Assembly (NCBI RefSeq): GCF_010015445.1
Contig: NC_053115.1
Location: forward strand, 11,827,524 to 11,891,523
Length of the DNA stretch: 64,000 bases
Direction: 5' to 3'
DNA from: Perca fluviatilis
Lineage: Eukaryota > Chordata > Actinopteri > Perciformes > Percidae
Made by a program: the position numbers and the translations under genes. The notes under the pieces are model-generated. The model was not told where the DNA came from, searched no databases, and was given only the letters and a program-made list of their open reading frames with translations. Below are positions 1 through 12,967 of the stretch, one piece after another (within the stretch, counting starts at the first letter, position 1; the number at the start of each line of letters is the position of its first letter).

Positions 1-1616
1 AGCTGTTGTAGAAGTTCTTCATATTGACAGATGACAATGTACTACACTAATATGACCTGTGTAGGGTTGTGTAAATACTCAATTCTGATTGCATGGCAAA
101 TAAGGTGGAGAAGGAAATCAATCCAGGTACTAATTATCATATTTCATTCTCCAATTTTTAAACTGACATAGTATAAAGTGGGTAGAATTACTGAAAATAA
201 TGGCCTAAAACATCACATTCACTTCTTTGCTTATGAGCACGCCACACACGTGACAGCAGCCAGAGGTAAATGCTAGGGGGAGAAGAAATGAGGCGACCGG
301 TTGCTTTCAATGCCCAAGAGACTCAGAAAACGTGACTATAATACATTAGTGTTTTCTAAAAAAAAAAATGAAATTGATTGAATACACACCTCACCTATGA
401 TATATTATATAGTTCAAAGTATCAATCATCTCTACTTCATGATCCAGTAAAATGTAACCACTGTATCAGCAGATGCACTACCACACACCCACTTCTGTAA
501 ATTACAGTACAAATATGTACCAACTTTTTGCCAAATGCAAGCTAAATGCAAGCTAAGCTACAGGGGACATTAGATAGATCTTTTCTGTACCAGTGAGCAA
601 ACACAACATAAAATAGTTTATATTTTTATTCTCTAAAAGCAGATTAACAGCACAGACATTTTAGGAGATCACTGTAAAAAGGATTATACCCTCGCCAGGT
701 GTGTGTTTAAAGCATTAAATTGCAAGTTCATGTTTTTCAATGCATTATTTTGTATGTGTAACTTTTCATGTGTTACCTCATACATCCACTCTATGAATAT
801 ATCATAATTAAATGATGCTTGATTGAAATGTTTAATAATATGACAAGTGCATCACATTTACACCACAAAGTAAAAAACAAAAGAATGGTATTTACTAGCG
901 GGTCCATCTAATGTAACAGAACTTACAAAACTACTCAGGTGGCATGTGACTGGTACACCGGCGGCACGGCCTGACAGGGCGATGCTGGCGTTAGGTGGAG
1001 GTGAAAGGATTTAATATGCCCGCTGAGCCAAGCTTTGACAGGCAGCGAGATGGCAGATGGCTGTAGGAAGACCCATAGTTAGGGCTATGGCGTAGCAGCA
1101 TGCAAGTAGAGAAAGATAGGAGGCAGACGTCAAAAAGATACACTGTGAAAACAAGTTGCCAGTTCAGCTTTAGAAATGTACATGCACTAGGAGGTTTAAA
1201 ATAGAAGATTCATTTTTTTCATTTGAGGAAAAGTTTTAGTAGAAGGTGTAACATGAGTAAGGTGATGGAGACACCTTGTTTTAACAGCATTAGGCTTCAC
1301 AGTGTGTCAATATCATTACACAATCCCATAGAGTGGAATGAAAAGGGATTCCTTTATGATAAATATTTATCAAAATAAGATCATGAACAGAGAAAGAAAA
1401 AGGGTAATAAGGAGCTATTGCACTGCAAAAAGAAAATAACAGAGATAGTCAAAGGAGATGTACATGATCCAAAATGTAGGACAACAGCAAGCCAACTACT
1501 ATACTTCACCATGTCATCAGCTCAATGTTTTCACTCACTGTGCATTACTAATCCATCTATCCATCTCATTTTATATTATTCACTTGTTATATTACAAAAA
1601 AGGAGGGGGGGTTGGG

Positions 1617-1619
<3 letters not shown>

Positions 1620-1651
<32 letters not shown>

Positions 1652-1679
1652 TGTGTGTTTGTGTGCGCGCGTGTGTGTA
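1620..1679. repeat. (TG)n microsatellite
   Basis: A run of TG with a few TGTGCGCG interruptions. Apparent Val/Cys-rich or His/Thr-rich ORFs across this and the similar arrays are repeat translations, not genes. Confidence 0.95.
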
Positions 1680-1896
1680 AAATACTTATTTTCGTAACAA
1701 TCAAGTATCAAAAACTGAGGAGGACACGCTGTTGGATGCTGTCCTCCTCTCCTACTCTTTCTTCAATGCCTAATGAATCTCTCTTTCTCTCCCTGACCCT
1801 GTCTTTCTGCTTGAGCAGCACTGGTTGAAGCCTGAAAATATTGTAAACAAATTAATAACATAACTAATTACAGTGGTTGGACTGTTGAGCTCTGTT

Positions 1897-1980
1897 TCAG
1901 ACTGATACCTCCAGTTCACGCTGGTCCTCATCCTCAATACGTGCCTTTTTCAGTCGCGGAAAATACTTTTCAATACTCAT
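1897..1980 (-). other. Short exon-like ORF preceded by a splice acceptor
   Basis: A 27-codon minus-strand ORF starting MSIEKYFPRL and ending in TGA directly follows a pyrimidine tract and CAG. It has a basic KK followed by an acidic cluster (IEDEDQRE). This resembles the N-terminus of hAT-derived ZMYM1-like proteins in fish, where a short basic lead precedes a zinc finger, but that is impression only. It could equally be chance or a transposon remnant. No downstream partner was found. Confidence 0.2.
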
Positions 1981-2367
1981 CTGGATTGAAGCAGCAAACA
2001 TTCAATGTAAGAGTAAAAAAATGACATAGCATTATTTATAATAAGTTTATTTGATAACAGCTGCTACATATAGTGTTTTGACCTCGACAACCCAACTGCA
2101 TTTTACCGCAAACTTGCGACTAGTAAACTTTCTAAAGCAGGCACAATCGCTTGTTTGCTAAGGGTCGGGTCGGGACTCCAACAACCATTAACACACTGAC
2201 AACATTGTATTCGGTGTATTATATAAAATGTTTTTTATAGGACTTTTTAATGTGTGATTGTGTAAAGGTGTTCACCAGATACCAACTTTCGTGAACTTGT
2301 GAATTTTGCCAGCCGTCTTCTCTCGTTTTCATGGAGACAGACGCTGTGTGCACGGAGGGGAGGGGCT

Positions 2368-2368
<1 letters not shown>

Positions 2369-2405
<37 letters not shown>
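2369..2405. repeat. (TG)n microsatellite
   Basis: Near-perfect TG array. Confidence 0.9.
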
Positions 2406-2407
<2 letters not shown>

Positions 2408-2504
2408 CCTATGTGAGAGAGACACGTGAGGGACAGAGAGATGGAGGAGAGCAGGGAAAGGAAATGTAGCTGAACAAATACGCTGTGTGTTTTAAATAGC
2501 GTTA

Positions 2505-2600
2505 ACAAAAATAATAATAATAACGAAACGCAATATGTGGCGGCCGGTGTTGATTGTGTGGCGCACCGCCACAAATTAGTCTATGTGTGGGGAAACACTG
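2505..2600. repeat. Fragment of CAGTGTTTCC-ended element
   Basis: This segment contains GTGGCGGCCGGTG and GCGCACCGCCACA and ends in GGAAACACTG. The same terminal motif and 'GTGGCGGCCC' core occur in the element at 3,850-4,395, so this looks like a truncated relative. Confidence 0.45.
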
Positions 2601-3240
2601 AAAGGATAGGCAACATGCACGTAGTGTACACGGGATGGTTGAATTCTCTTCAGCATTCACACAATTGATCTGAAGAGGTTTACATATGTGTGCCTGCATA
2701 TTAAAAAGATGATCAATCAGTGCTTGGCCACTCATGAACACATCATGTTTCTAACCAAAAAGGGTAATGAGTGAAACAGTGCTACAGCAGTATGAAGATT
2801 ATATGGTGCATGCACACAATGAAGCTGGGAGTTTGTAGAAAAAGGGAGCAAGGGGGCATGGGTTGATGTAGCAATGAAATAGACAGTGTGTATTACACAC
2901 CCACACCCACCCACCCACACCCACACACAGTGTTATGCCATGGTGTAATGGTGACAGATTGCTGTACCCGAGTTGTGCATTAGTGAGTGTGATATAGATC
3001 AGATGGAGCAACACTATCTTCTATGGATGATCTACTCCTCTTCTGTGCTCTTTGCTGGTATGGTGAATACAGGCGTGTAGACACACCTATTTACACGCAG
3101 ATTGCCATTGCATTTATTGTAATCCAATATAATCTTATCCTAACTTAATAGGCACATGCATCCCCAAAGAGCATATCTGTAAATCCCTATACCGTGCTCA
3201 CTGCACTTTTTCTTTCTGCAGCGGCTGTTTGATGCTTAAG

Positions 3241-3253
3241 GGCTGTGTGTGTA

Positions 3254-3298
<45 letters not shown>
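3241..3298. repeat. (TG)n microsatellite
   Basis: Long TG array with two TATG interruptions near its start. Confidence 0.95.
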
Positions 3299-3303
<5 letters not shown>

Positions 3304-3849
3304 CACCTCTGCTAGCAGCACAGATAATGTGTAATTTTCTAGCTGAATACCTCCCAAAGTGTTGTTGTGTGGAATGGTGGTGGCAGCAGCCTCGCTTTAA
3401 TGCACAATGAAAACATGACATTTGAATAGAGAAGAGAGAGAGTGAAGGATAGAGCGAAAGGAAGAGGTAGAGAGAAGAAAAAACAAGTGTAAAAAAGCAA
3501 TGGTAGTGTTGCTTACCCAGGCATCCAAATCTGCTGGCTAGGAGCAAGAATAGGAGCAGGGGTTAGTGAGACGGTAGAAGGTATAAGGAAGGCACAAGGT
3601 TGGAATAGAGATGATAGAGACAAAGCTAGGAAAGGACAAAAGACAGGTATAATAAGGAAAATAAGGAGGGAGGTTAAGTAAAGATAAATAAACAGTCAGG
3701 AATGAGGAGGAAAATGAGAGAACAGGCAGCAGAGACAAAAAGATAATAGTAGAAGAAAGTGATATAAAGGGAACAAGTTTAATACAGCAAGTCAAAGAGT
3801 AATCAACACCATTATGTACAAGTTGCACATGTTAGGCTGAGGACTACTT

Positions 3850-4395
3850 CAGTGTTTCCTCTATGTTGATTTTGTAGTGGCGGCCCACCATGGCAAAATT
3901 TCTGCCACCACGGTATCAGCAATAGGGCTGTACAAAAAATGTAGTTACGGTTGCCTTTTAAATGATCCTGCTGACATAATGCTGCCGCTCACATTGCAAT
4001 TTAACAACAATAGAACTATTCAGAGGTTATTGGGCCCGTCCAGTTTAACTCCACATACTGTTGTTGATGTAGTTTATTGTCAAAACGTTCGCTTTCTTCT
4101 GAATCGACTATTTAACAAACAGCTCCACTAATAACGTCACCACGGTGGGTCCGTTCTAAGTGTAGACCTGTTGTAGATGATAAGTTCCCTAATAATTCCT
4201 CAAAAAATACAGTTCAATCACAACTGAAAATATGCCTCACTGTGTGTGAATAGAGGTGAATAAATATATTAGTTTGTGTTGCAGCGAAGGGTCAGTTCTG
4301 TTTCCTACGTAAAACATTTGACGGCGGGGCGCAGGGGGGTTGTTGTTTGGACAGACCTGCCCCCACTGCTAAAAATAATCCTAAAGGAAACACTG
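3850..4395. mobile_element. Non-autonomous DNA transposon with CAGTGTTTCC termini (hAT-like)
   Basis: The element starts CAGTGTTTCC and ends GGAAACACTG, a 10-bp perfect terminal inverted repeat. It is 546 bp long and non-coding. CAGTG-type ends are typical of hAT elements, but the 8 bases on either side do not form a recognisable target duplication. The class is therefore inference from the ends alone. Confidence 0.55.
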
Positions 4396-5327
4396 TACAT
4401 GTTAGTTATACAACCCAATTTGCCAGATGGATGTTGTGAGAGATGTCATTTTGGCCTCCAACAGTTCCATAACACATCCAATGTGTCCCAATATGCATAT
4501 GTAACCAAGTAGCTTACGAGTTTGCCAAGGTTGTGGAACAACATATGAAAATCTCCTCATTAATCATTACATTGGTTATCCTGTCGGCACAGGCAGTTAA
4601 AATTGTTTTCCACATATTCAAGATGTTGTTGGTCTGAGTCTGGCAAATGATCCTCTCTGCATGTCAGCCTTCCATCCACACCCCCTGCCCATTCCACCCA
4701 TCTGTCTGGTTTCTCTACATTGCCTTGAACTGAGATAAGTTCCTTGATTGTTGTTTCAGAAACCAGTATTTGTAAAACATATATGTTAACACTAACTGAC
4801 ACATGTTGAATTATATCAAGTGAAGAGAATAGGTTTTAATCCATAATTTCCTGACTTTGACAGCAAATCCATGAAATACAAAGTGGGTTGTGGTTGTTTA
4901 ACTAATTTGTGCATTGACCACTTAGCTGAAAAGCAACAGATGAAAAGTCACTGAGCTTGTACCTCGTATAGGGATAAAGCTCACGACAAGACAGTTGGCG
5001 CTTGTATGCCACAGAACGTGCCTTTGGCCTAGCATCGAATGAAAGTGAAGTCAAAGTATTGCTTTCACAGACAAACAGGGCACCGTATTTGGATGTGTCT
5101 AGACTTGCCCACTCAAACCAAGTGCTCCCAGTCCAGCATTAGAAACAAAACAGAAAGGGACAGATTAGAGCAGTGGGTGGCTCTAATGTTGCCATGCCTC
5201 ATAAAAACACCATTCAGTTAAATGAGGTGAACTTACAAAGCCGGTTGCTGCAGAATGCGTGTGTGTACGGATACAACCGATGCCATCTGTTTAACCTCCC
5301 TGCTCTTTGGTGGCAGGCCCTAAACTG

Positions 5328-5328
5328 A

Positions 5329-5395
<67 letters not shown>
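5328..5395. repeat. Pure (GT)n microsatellite
   Basis: About 33 uninterrupted GT units, the longest pure dinucleotide array in the window. Confidence 0.97.
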
Positions 5396-5396
<1 letters not shown>

Positions 5397-6046
5397 ACCA
5401 CCATAGAGTGCTCACAGAAGTGTGGAGGTCCCATTTCCATAGGTGATAGACTTTTGAAGAGGTGAAGCAGCTTGTTGCGATAAAGATGCAGACAAACACA
5501 CACCCAAGCAGTTTGGTGCAGTCCATGGGCCATAACAGACAATGGCATTTCAGGTACACCCACTCATTGTTGTTTTGTGGCTCTGTGCTCCCTGGTGACC
5601 AACAGTCAGCAGCCTCAATCTGCACATTAAGAGTCTGGATCAACTGAGCTAGCAAAAACACGACTTGGAAAGTATTCCAAATAGACTAAGGCTCATATAT
5701 TCCCCAAGATTTGTACCAAGATAAAGCTCTTACCATATAGCATTAATGCATTATTAATCAAGTCAATTGTGATCCCTCAGTAAACATAAATAAGACCACA
5801 GACTAATTGGCTTGTAGGTGTCTATAAACATCACATATGGATATGCCGTGGATATATTAAACAGCAGGTAACCATAGCAACAACATTTGTCCCTCATTCT
5901 ACACTGCCAGTAAAATTACTAGTGAAACTTACATGGATAGTGGACCCAGCAGAGTACTATCATCAAATTATGCTTACAATAGCAATCTTAACAATCACCC
6001 CTCAACCACCAAAATGACCCTCCATTTTCCTCACGTCATAGTCTAA

Positions 6047-6646
6047 AGGTGCTGACACACCAAGGAGATTATCGGCCGTTGGACAGTCTGGCGAGGTCTG
6101 TTCGGTGTATCCCGTGCCGTCGTCAGTGTGGAGGGCTGTCGGCGTTCATTTTGGCTGACCTGACATGTTCAGTTGGAGGCAGGGAAGTCGGGACTCACCT
6201 GGAAATGGCGAGCGGAATGAGGTGACTAGAGTCTCTCAAAATCTGACGAAAAACTTTTAAACTGACCTTTGTTGAGCTGAAATGAAGACAGATTCAGCAA
6301 CTGCATGGCCTATTTCTCGCTTAAAATGTTTTCAGAAACATGTTTCAGTGAACTATTTTAGTACAATATGAGATCGTATTTCAATCAGCCGCCATGACAG
6401 TCTGGCTTTGAATTTCCGGAGAAAACAAACCCATGTGACACGTTCGTCCAATCAGCTGCCGGTTTTCATTTCTTGGGCAACAATACAGAGTAGCGCCGCC
6501 TGCTGCTATGGAGACGTATTACGTTTCTCAAGTCGGTGTCGCCTCAGTGCGTTCCGAGGCAGTTTTTTGGACCTCGGGGACCCGACTGATCATTTCCACT
6601 GGCTTTTCTGCTGAGGGTCGGCCGTCTGGTTGGTGTGTAAGCAGCT
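6047..6646. mobile_element. PIF/Harbinger-like MITE with TAA target duplication
   Basis: The left end reads AGGTGCTGACACACCAA and the right end TTGGTGTGTAAGCAGCT. These are imperfect inverted repeats of about 17 bp, flanked directly on both sides by TAA (6,044-6,046 and 6,647-6,649). A 3-bp TWA duplication is the hallmark of PIF/Harbinger elements. The 600-bp interior is comparatively GC-rich and carries no transposase. Confidence 0.65.
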
Positions 6647-7391
6647 TAAGACACACATTAAAGACCTGCTCTCTTCCTTCCTACTAAAGCAGCCAGTATG
6701 CTTCTTCAGCATATCCTCAAATAGTTCTGATCACTTCTGTAACTTTCCAAAACCAATATTACAACATTCACACCCACTTCCTGCCGCAATTGGCCAGCTT
6801 TACAGAGACGAGTCTGTCTCTAAAGATCGTTTTTTTTTTGTTTTTTTTAAGAAAGATTTTATTATTTCATGACAACAAATGGGAGATAAGGTTGAGCTAC
6901 TTGTTCAATGCATGCCACCAGAACTAGAACGTCCTGCTTCTACTAAACTATTTTAAAGGTGAAAAGGGGCAAATCATTTAACAGCATAGTGAAATTAATG
7001 TCCCTTCTAAACACGCCGATTTAATGGATCTCAAAATATTTGATTATCTATGCTTAACTGAATCATGTTTGCTGTGGTTGTACCATATGGGTCACCAGAT
7101 GCACCAGCTTGACAACGCTTCATGCTTGATTTAGACTTGAAACCTCAATGGTCTGCCAACAGTGTGTGCGTGCACGCGTGTGTGCGTGCGTGCGTGTGCG
7201 CGTGAGAGTGAAAGAAAAAACGACTGAAATGTGACAGGATGAGACCTTTTGGTCTCTAACATCACCTCAAGAAACGCTTCCTTGCAAATCAATTATGTAA
7301 ATACTGAATTATGCAAATGGTACATTTGAATAAATCTATGTGTTTGGGGAGAAAAGATTTTGGTGTAGTTTTCTACTTGGAGTCAGGAGAG

Positions 7392-7475
7392 AAAAAAAAA
7401 AAAAAAAAAAAGAGAGAGAGAGAGAGAGCAAGAGAGAGAGATGAAATAAAAAAAAAAAAAAAAAAAAAAAAAAAA
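7392..7475. repeat. Poly-A / (GA)n purine tract
   Basis: Two long A runs separated by a GAGAGA-rich stretch; the plus strand is almost purely purine over about 80 bp. Confidence 0.9.
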
Positions 7476-8421
7476 GAAACAGGGCTAAAATGAGGATTAG
7501 GCTTGAGAATGTCACAGGCAGACACAGTTTGTGCATTCAAACTCCTGATTTGGCTTTTTAATTAGGGAGAAAGACAGAAATACAGACAGAGAGAAGAAAA
7601 TAAGAGCTAATTCACTTACAGCTTTCTTTCTGTCACATCTCTATGGGAATAAGTACGGTAAGCACATTCATCATGTGTGCCGGTAATAAATGCCATTGGT
7701 ACAGCCGAGTGCTGTCGCCCCAGCTCTTGTTTTGGTCAATGCTGATGCTTAGCTAAAACGCCAGAGTGTTTGTGTGGATTTGCCGTCAAAGGCACACTGA
7801 ACGATTTACAGAGTATTCAATAATCTCGTGTTTCTGTGTCACTTGAAAAAAGATGACATGCTTTATTAATGTATAGAATACATTTTTCACTTTGACATAA
7901 CCAAAGGTCTGTGGAATACTTCATCAATTACACTAATGAGGTGAAAAGAGGGAAACACTGATATAACTTAATTCACAGAGATGACCCTTATACCTTGTGC
8001 ATTCAATTTATATCCGCCAAATTTGTATCCAACATATTTCAATTATCTTCCATTTTTTGTTCGTTGTTCCTCATCCTTTAATCCTTAAGTTGCAGGTATG
8101 TTTAATTGACATGTGGTGTCAAAATGTAACATAGCCTGCTTCCTTTCACACACGTACAGACAGAAGAAGAAACACCCAATAGAGGTCAACACACACTGAG
8201 GAACAACGCACGTCCAAACAACATTGCCCACTGTTTTCTGTGTAAACCCACACACTGGCACCATCTTATCCATGTGTCATATACCACTGTCATATTTCCC
8301 AGCATCGTCTCACATCAACGTTTCAGAAAAACAAATCTGTGCTAGCATACTTTGACAACTTATTCTGGCATACAGTATTATAGGTGTCAACTGACATATG
8401 TAAAATTATGTATTATATGTG

Positions 8422-8459
8422 TGAGGGTGTGTGTGTATGTGTGTGTGTGTGTGTGTATG

Positions 8460-8497
<38 letters not shown>

Positions 8498-8514
8498 ATA
8501 TATATATATATACA
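8422..8514. repeat. (TG)n(TA)n compound microsatellite
   Basis: TG, TATG and TA arrays form the left flank of the Tc1 element. A matching TG/TA/CA array follows its right end, so the transposon seems to have landed in a TA-rich microsatellite. Confidence 0.9.
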
Positions 8515-8516
8515 TA

Positions 8517-10142
8517 CACTACAGGTCAAAAGTTTTAGAACACCGCAATTTGTTTAGTTTTTTATTGAAATTTTAGCAGTTCAAGTCCAATGAATAGCTT
8601 GGAATGGTACAAAGGTAAGTGGTGAACTGCCTGAGGTTAAAAAAAAAAGTAAGGTTACCCAAAACTGAAAAATAATGTACATTTCAGAATTTTACAAAAA
8701 GGCCTTTTCAGGGAACAAGAAATGGGTTAACAATGTAAAGCTGTTCTGTAGCAATGGAGGTTGATCAAGCTTTGAAAGTTGGTGCTACCAATTCCCACAG
8801 GTGTTCCAACTTGTCTGGATTACTTACAACCCCCTCTGTTTGTATAAAAGTATTGTTGGAACACAAGGTGGTACCATACCCTCGTGAGCATTATTTGAAC
8901 AGTATTGTACTGCAGAAAGTAGTGTGTTGCTATAAAAATGGCGGGAAAAAGGCAATTAACAATGGAAGAGAGACAGACCATCATAACACTTAAGAATGTT
9001 GGTCTTTCCTACAGAGAAATTGCGAAGAAAGTCAAGGTGTCAGTGAGTACAGTATTCTTCACCATCAAAAGGCACTTAGAAACTGGGGGAAACTCTGACA
9101 GGAAGAGGTCTGGAAGACCCAAAGCCACAACAGAATCAGAAGACAAGTTTCTGAGAGTCAACAGCTTGCGTGATAGGCGGCTCACAGGACAACAGCTTCA
9201 AGCACAGCTTAATAGTGGTCGTAATAAGAAGTCTCAGTTTCAACTGTAAAGAGAAGACTTCAAGCTGCAGGTTTGATGGGTCGAGTTGCAGCAAGAAAGC
9301 CATTGCTAAGACGTCAGAATAAGAAAAAGAGGCTTGCATGGGCCAAGAAACGTCGTCAATGGACTACTGAAGACTGGAAGAAGGTGTTATGGACTGATGA
9401 ATCAAAATTTTAAATCTTCGGTTCATCACGCAGGATTTCTGTACGCCGTCGAGAAGGCAAAAGGATGGTTCCTCAGTGTGTGACATCAACTGTCAAACAT
9501 GGAGGAGGAAGCATGATGGTCTGGGGCTGTTTTGCTGAATCCAAGGTCGGTGAGTTGTACAGAGTGAAAGGCACCCTGAACCAAAACGGCTACCACAGCA
9601 TTTTGCAGCGCCATGCAGTACCCTATGGTATGCGCCTAGTTGGTCAGGGGTTCATCCTACAGCAAGATAATGACCCAAAACATAAGTCCAAGCTATGCCA
9701 GAACTACCTTAGCAAAAAAGAACAAGATGGTAAGCTTAAAAACATGGAGTGGCCAGCACAGTCACCAGACTTAAACCCCATTGAGCTGGTTTGGGATGAA
9801 CGGGACAGAAAAGTGAAAGCAAAGCAAACTACAAGTGCCACACATTTATGGGAACTTCTGCAACAGAATTGGGAAGAACTTTCTGAAGAATATTTGATTT
9901 CCATTGTAGAAAGAATGCCATGAGTGTGTTCAGCTGTTATATCTGCCAAAGGGGGCTACTTTGATGAGTCAAAAATTCAGAATACATTTTGGTTTATAAA
10001 TTGATTCCATGATTTCTTTTTTAACTTAAATTGTTCATTTGTTCTATTCTTTTATTTCAGAGTACAATAAGACATTGAACTGCATGAATTTCAATAAAAA
10101 ACTGGAAAGATGGTGGTGTTCTAAAACGTTTGACCAGTAGTG
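8517..10142 (+). mobile_element. Tc1-like transposon, full length but decayed
   Basis: The ends are CACTACAGGTCAAAAG on the left and CTTTTGACC-type sequence inverted on the right (CGTTTGACCAGTAGTG). TA precedes the left end; the right-hand TA has become TG. The length of about 1.63 kb is normal for a Tc1 element with one transposase gene. Confidence 0.9.
8938..9924 (+). pseudogene. Tc1-family transposase, inactivated
   Basis: The N-terminal part starts MAGKRQLTMEER and contains a helix-turn-helix and the GRP box (RSGRPKATTE). The frame shifts near 9,230. A later segment carries the first catalytic Asp in a WTDESKF context, immediately followed by an in-frame TAA near 9,410. The C-terminal part (from 9,465) has QDNDPKH with the second Asp and SPDLNPIE with the catalytic Glu. 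A DD34E-type catalytic set is therefore present but split by one frameshift and one stop, so no active enzyme is expected. Confidence 0.9.
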
Positions 10143-10150
10143 TGTGTGTG

Positions 10151-10204
<54 letters not shown>
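10143..10204. repeat. (TG)(TA)(CA) microsatellite
   Basis: Compound dinucleotide array on the right of the Tc1 element. Confidence 0.9.
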
Positions 10205-10206
<2 letters not shown>

Positions 10207-10362
10207 GTGTTAGAATTCAAGGTCTATCAGTGAAACAAACGGTTACTCCAGCAGGGGGCATTTGTAAAATATGTACTATGTCACAAACAAATCTGGCAAG
10301 CCCTAAGACCCCTCAAGTGGTATCTTCTGTATTTTTAGGTAAACTACAATATGTTACAGTAC

Positions 10363-10675
10363 TAGGGGTGTAAGAAAAAATCGATACACTTGAGTATCGC
10401 AATATTTTATTTTGCAATACTTGCTCACTAAGAACCTGTGAACCACAATCCCAAACTGGCAGTTTGATTTTCTGTGTATTGAAGTAAACTTCTTTGACTT
10501 TTATGCACATCATGTCTTTTTTTAAATATTAGTTTTTCTAAAATTATACTCATATAAAAAAATCTCAATATATCGCCTTACGCACAGTATCGAAATATAT
10601 CGCAATATATTGAATCGTGACCCATGTATCACGATACGTATCGTATCGCCAGATTCTTGCCAATACACAGCCCTA
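10363..10675. mobile_element. hAT-type MITE with 8-bp target duplication
   Basis: The ends are TAGGGGTGT on the left and ACAGCCCTA on the right. Both are flanked by the identical 8-mer TACAGTAC (10,355-10,362 and 10,676-10,683). The 313-bp interior is AT-rich with many ATCGATA / TATCG motifs in both orientations. There is no ORF. Size, ends and the 8-bp duplication fit a non-autonomous hAT element. Confidence 0.85.
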
Positions 10676-11589
10676 TACAGTACTGAAGTAATTTTGTACC
10701 TCTGATTAAGGTTGTGAGGCTTCCATCTCGGTCACTGGCAGTTAGTTGTTGGTTAAGTTTTTGCCAGCACTGCACCACCAGGTCTCTGCGTCAGGGTTAT
10801 CAACACAAACTCAAACTGCACAGCCTCTATCAGAGTAGGACAGCAGTCTAAAAACATATGCATGAGCATCATCATATTAACACCTGTGGGTGATATGCAC
10901 ACCTGCATGCACCCGCAAAAACACACATGAACTAACACATAAGCATGCACACAGTAGAGTAGAAATACCAGAGGCATGAATTGGTTAGTCTAGCTGTTTG
11001 CTTATTAAATCTGTGTTCTCATCACATAGTCGGGGGCAGGTTAAATGAATTAACACTTCATCATCAGTCTGGTTTCACACCACAGACTGTCACACAGACA
11101 GATAGTAGAAACAGAGGCTGAAAAAAGTACAGAGGGATAGAAAGATGATGTAGAAAGAGATATGCCGGGTGAATAAGAGGAATAGGTTTTGTTATGGAGA
11201 GAATGAAGGGCGTAGGAAATGAAGGAAGAAAAGACGAACAAGGGTAGTAGTGAGGGAGAAAGATAGATAGACAGAGACAGACATAGAGAAGAAAAAGACA
11301 AGAAACATTTATTTTAACAACTCTGTATTTTAATCAACTCTGTAAACAACTCTGTAATCTTAGATTTCAAAGAGCTGAATGATCTTTCCAAATAAAAAAT
11401 TCTCCTGGAAGAAGACAGGGCATATGCTGCTGCCCAATATGTACAAACATGCCACTAAAACAAATCCAGAAAGAATCCAGGTACCATTTGTGAATGCACG
11501 TTTTTCAGTAAATTATTTTCATTTGCAAATATACCAAAGGTACAACCATTATTGTGTCCATCAGCACACAAGACACAAGGTCTCATAAT

Positions 11590-11680
11590 TAAAGCCTTGA
11601 TTATACTCCCAATTAGTCATCATTTACGCCACACAGACCGAACCAGACCTACGCGGATGCCGAAGGTATACATTTAGCTT
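11590..11680. repeat. Fragment of dispersed repeat
   Basis: Contains AAGCCTTGATTATACTCC followed by CTACGCGGATGCCG, a combination I associate with a non-autonomous PIF/Harbinger family in fish. Only one end is recognisable. Confidence 0.35.
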
Positions 11681-12967
11681 GACATGCTAATGTGCACTAT
11701 TTCTGTGCATCAGTAAAACGTGTTAAATACAGATTGTTATATATTTCATTTTATATATAAGTGAAATGTTAAGTGTGAAAACATGCTTTCCTTACAAATA
11801 CTATACCTATGTCACTTGGTAAATATGAGATATGATTCTACACATCAAAGGTTGGTAACTTATAATCCTAAAATAAAGATCAGACATACAATTAGTGACA
11901 TAAGTTTGTCCACTGCCTTTATGTTTAACTGTGATAAATGCAACTTAAACTACCAAACTATAATTTTTATTTTATAAACATATAACTTTGATTGTTTCAA
12001 CATAAATCCTTATTTCCATATATGAGAACAAGCATCTGGGAAAAATTACTTTTCCTCTGGATAATAAGTCTTGTCCAGCTGTCTCATTACATCACGACTG
12101 CTCTCTGATGGGAGAGGTATTCCACTCCTACACATTTGTCCTTTGAACCGACAGGATTTGTGCTAGGCCCCCACTCTCTTACTGCTCTCCACCGATCAAA
12201 ATCTCCTCAGCCGGTGAACGCTCTGCTCGTCAGCAATTACCGTCGTTCGAGATGATGGGGGAGTACTGTAAGCGTGTGTGTATGTGCGCGAATGAGTGTG
12301 AGCATGCACAAAGGGCTTAGCTGCTTTAACATGCAGAAAAGATGTCAAGTCTGTGATTACACTTGCTGATAACAAGTGGTTTAGCCGTGTCTGAATGTGT
12401 GTGTCTGAATTGCTGCTGTATTTTACACTCCGTTTCTATGAGAAAGATATTCAGTGTATATCTGTATGTGTGCGTGCATATGTGCAACTTCACAGTATGT
12501 CACACTTGCAGACTCAAATGTCATCGTTATGGTGAAGACCCACTCGGCCTCAACATAAACCTCTCTCACTCCGCTGCCATTTCTCAACTAGTTCTTCATC
12601 CATTCTTCATTGATCCATCTTTCTCCTCTCTCCTTCTCCTCTGGATTCTTACAACCATTCTCTTCTCCCTCTCCCACCCTCCGTCTTCGGCTAACAAGCA
12701 GGGTTAGCTATCTAGCCGACTGGCTGTCAAAGTCAGACATCTGAATCTATTACTATACCACGCTCAAAGTCTCTTCTCTCCGTCTTTCAGCTCCTTTCTC
12801 TGAGCTCTCTGGCCTAATGCTTCCATGTGCTTGCTGCACGAGCCGCTGACTGCTACCGTATATTGGTATACAGGATTCTAAGTCCTGTTTAATAGGTGGG
12901 TCATGGGAAAAAGAGGGATGAAGTACAAAGCAAAAATAAACATGTTCAATGTGTGCAAAGGTAAAAT

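Noticed and set aside
1418..1828. 136-codon ORF across a TG array
   Set aside because: Driven by repeat translation (VCVCVC) with no family signature or splice context; the same applies to other ORFs through TG/CA arrays (2,219-2,574, 3,236-3,547, 5,291-5,661, 25,410-25,735, 62,390-62,647).
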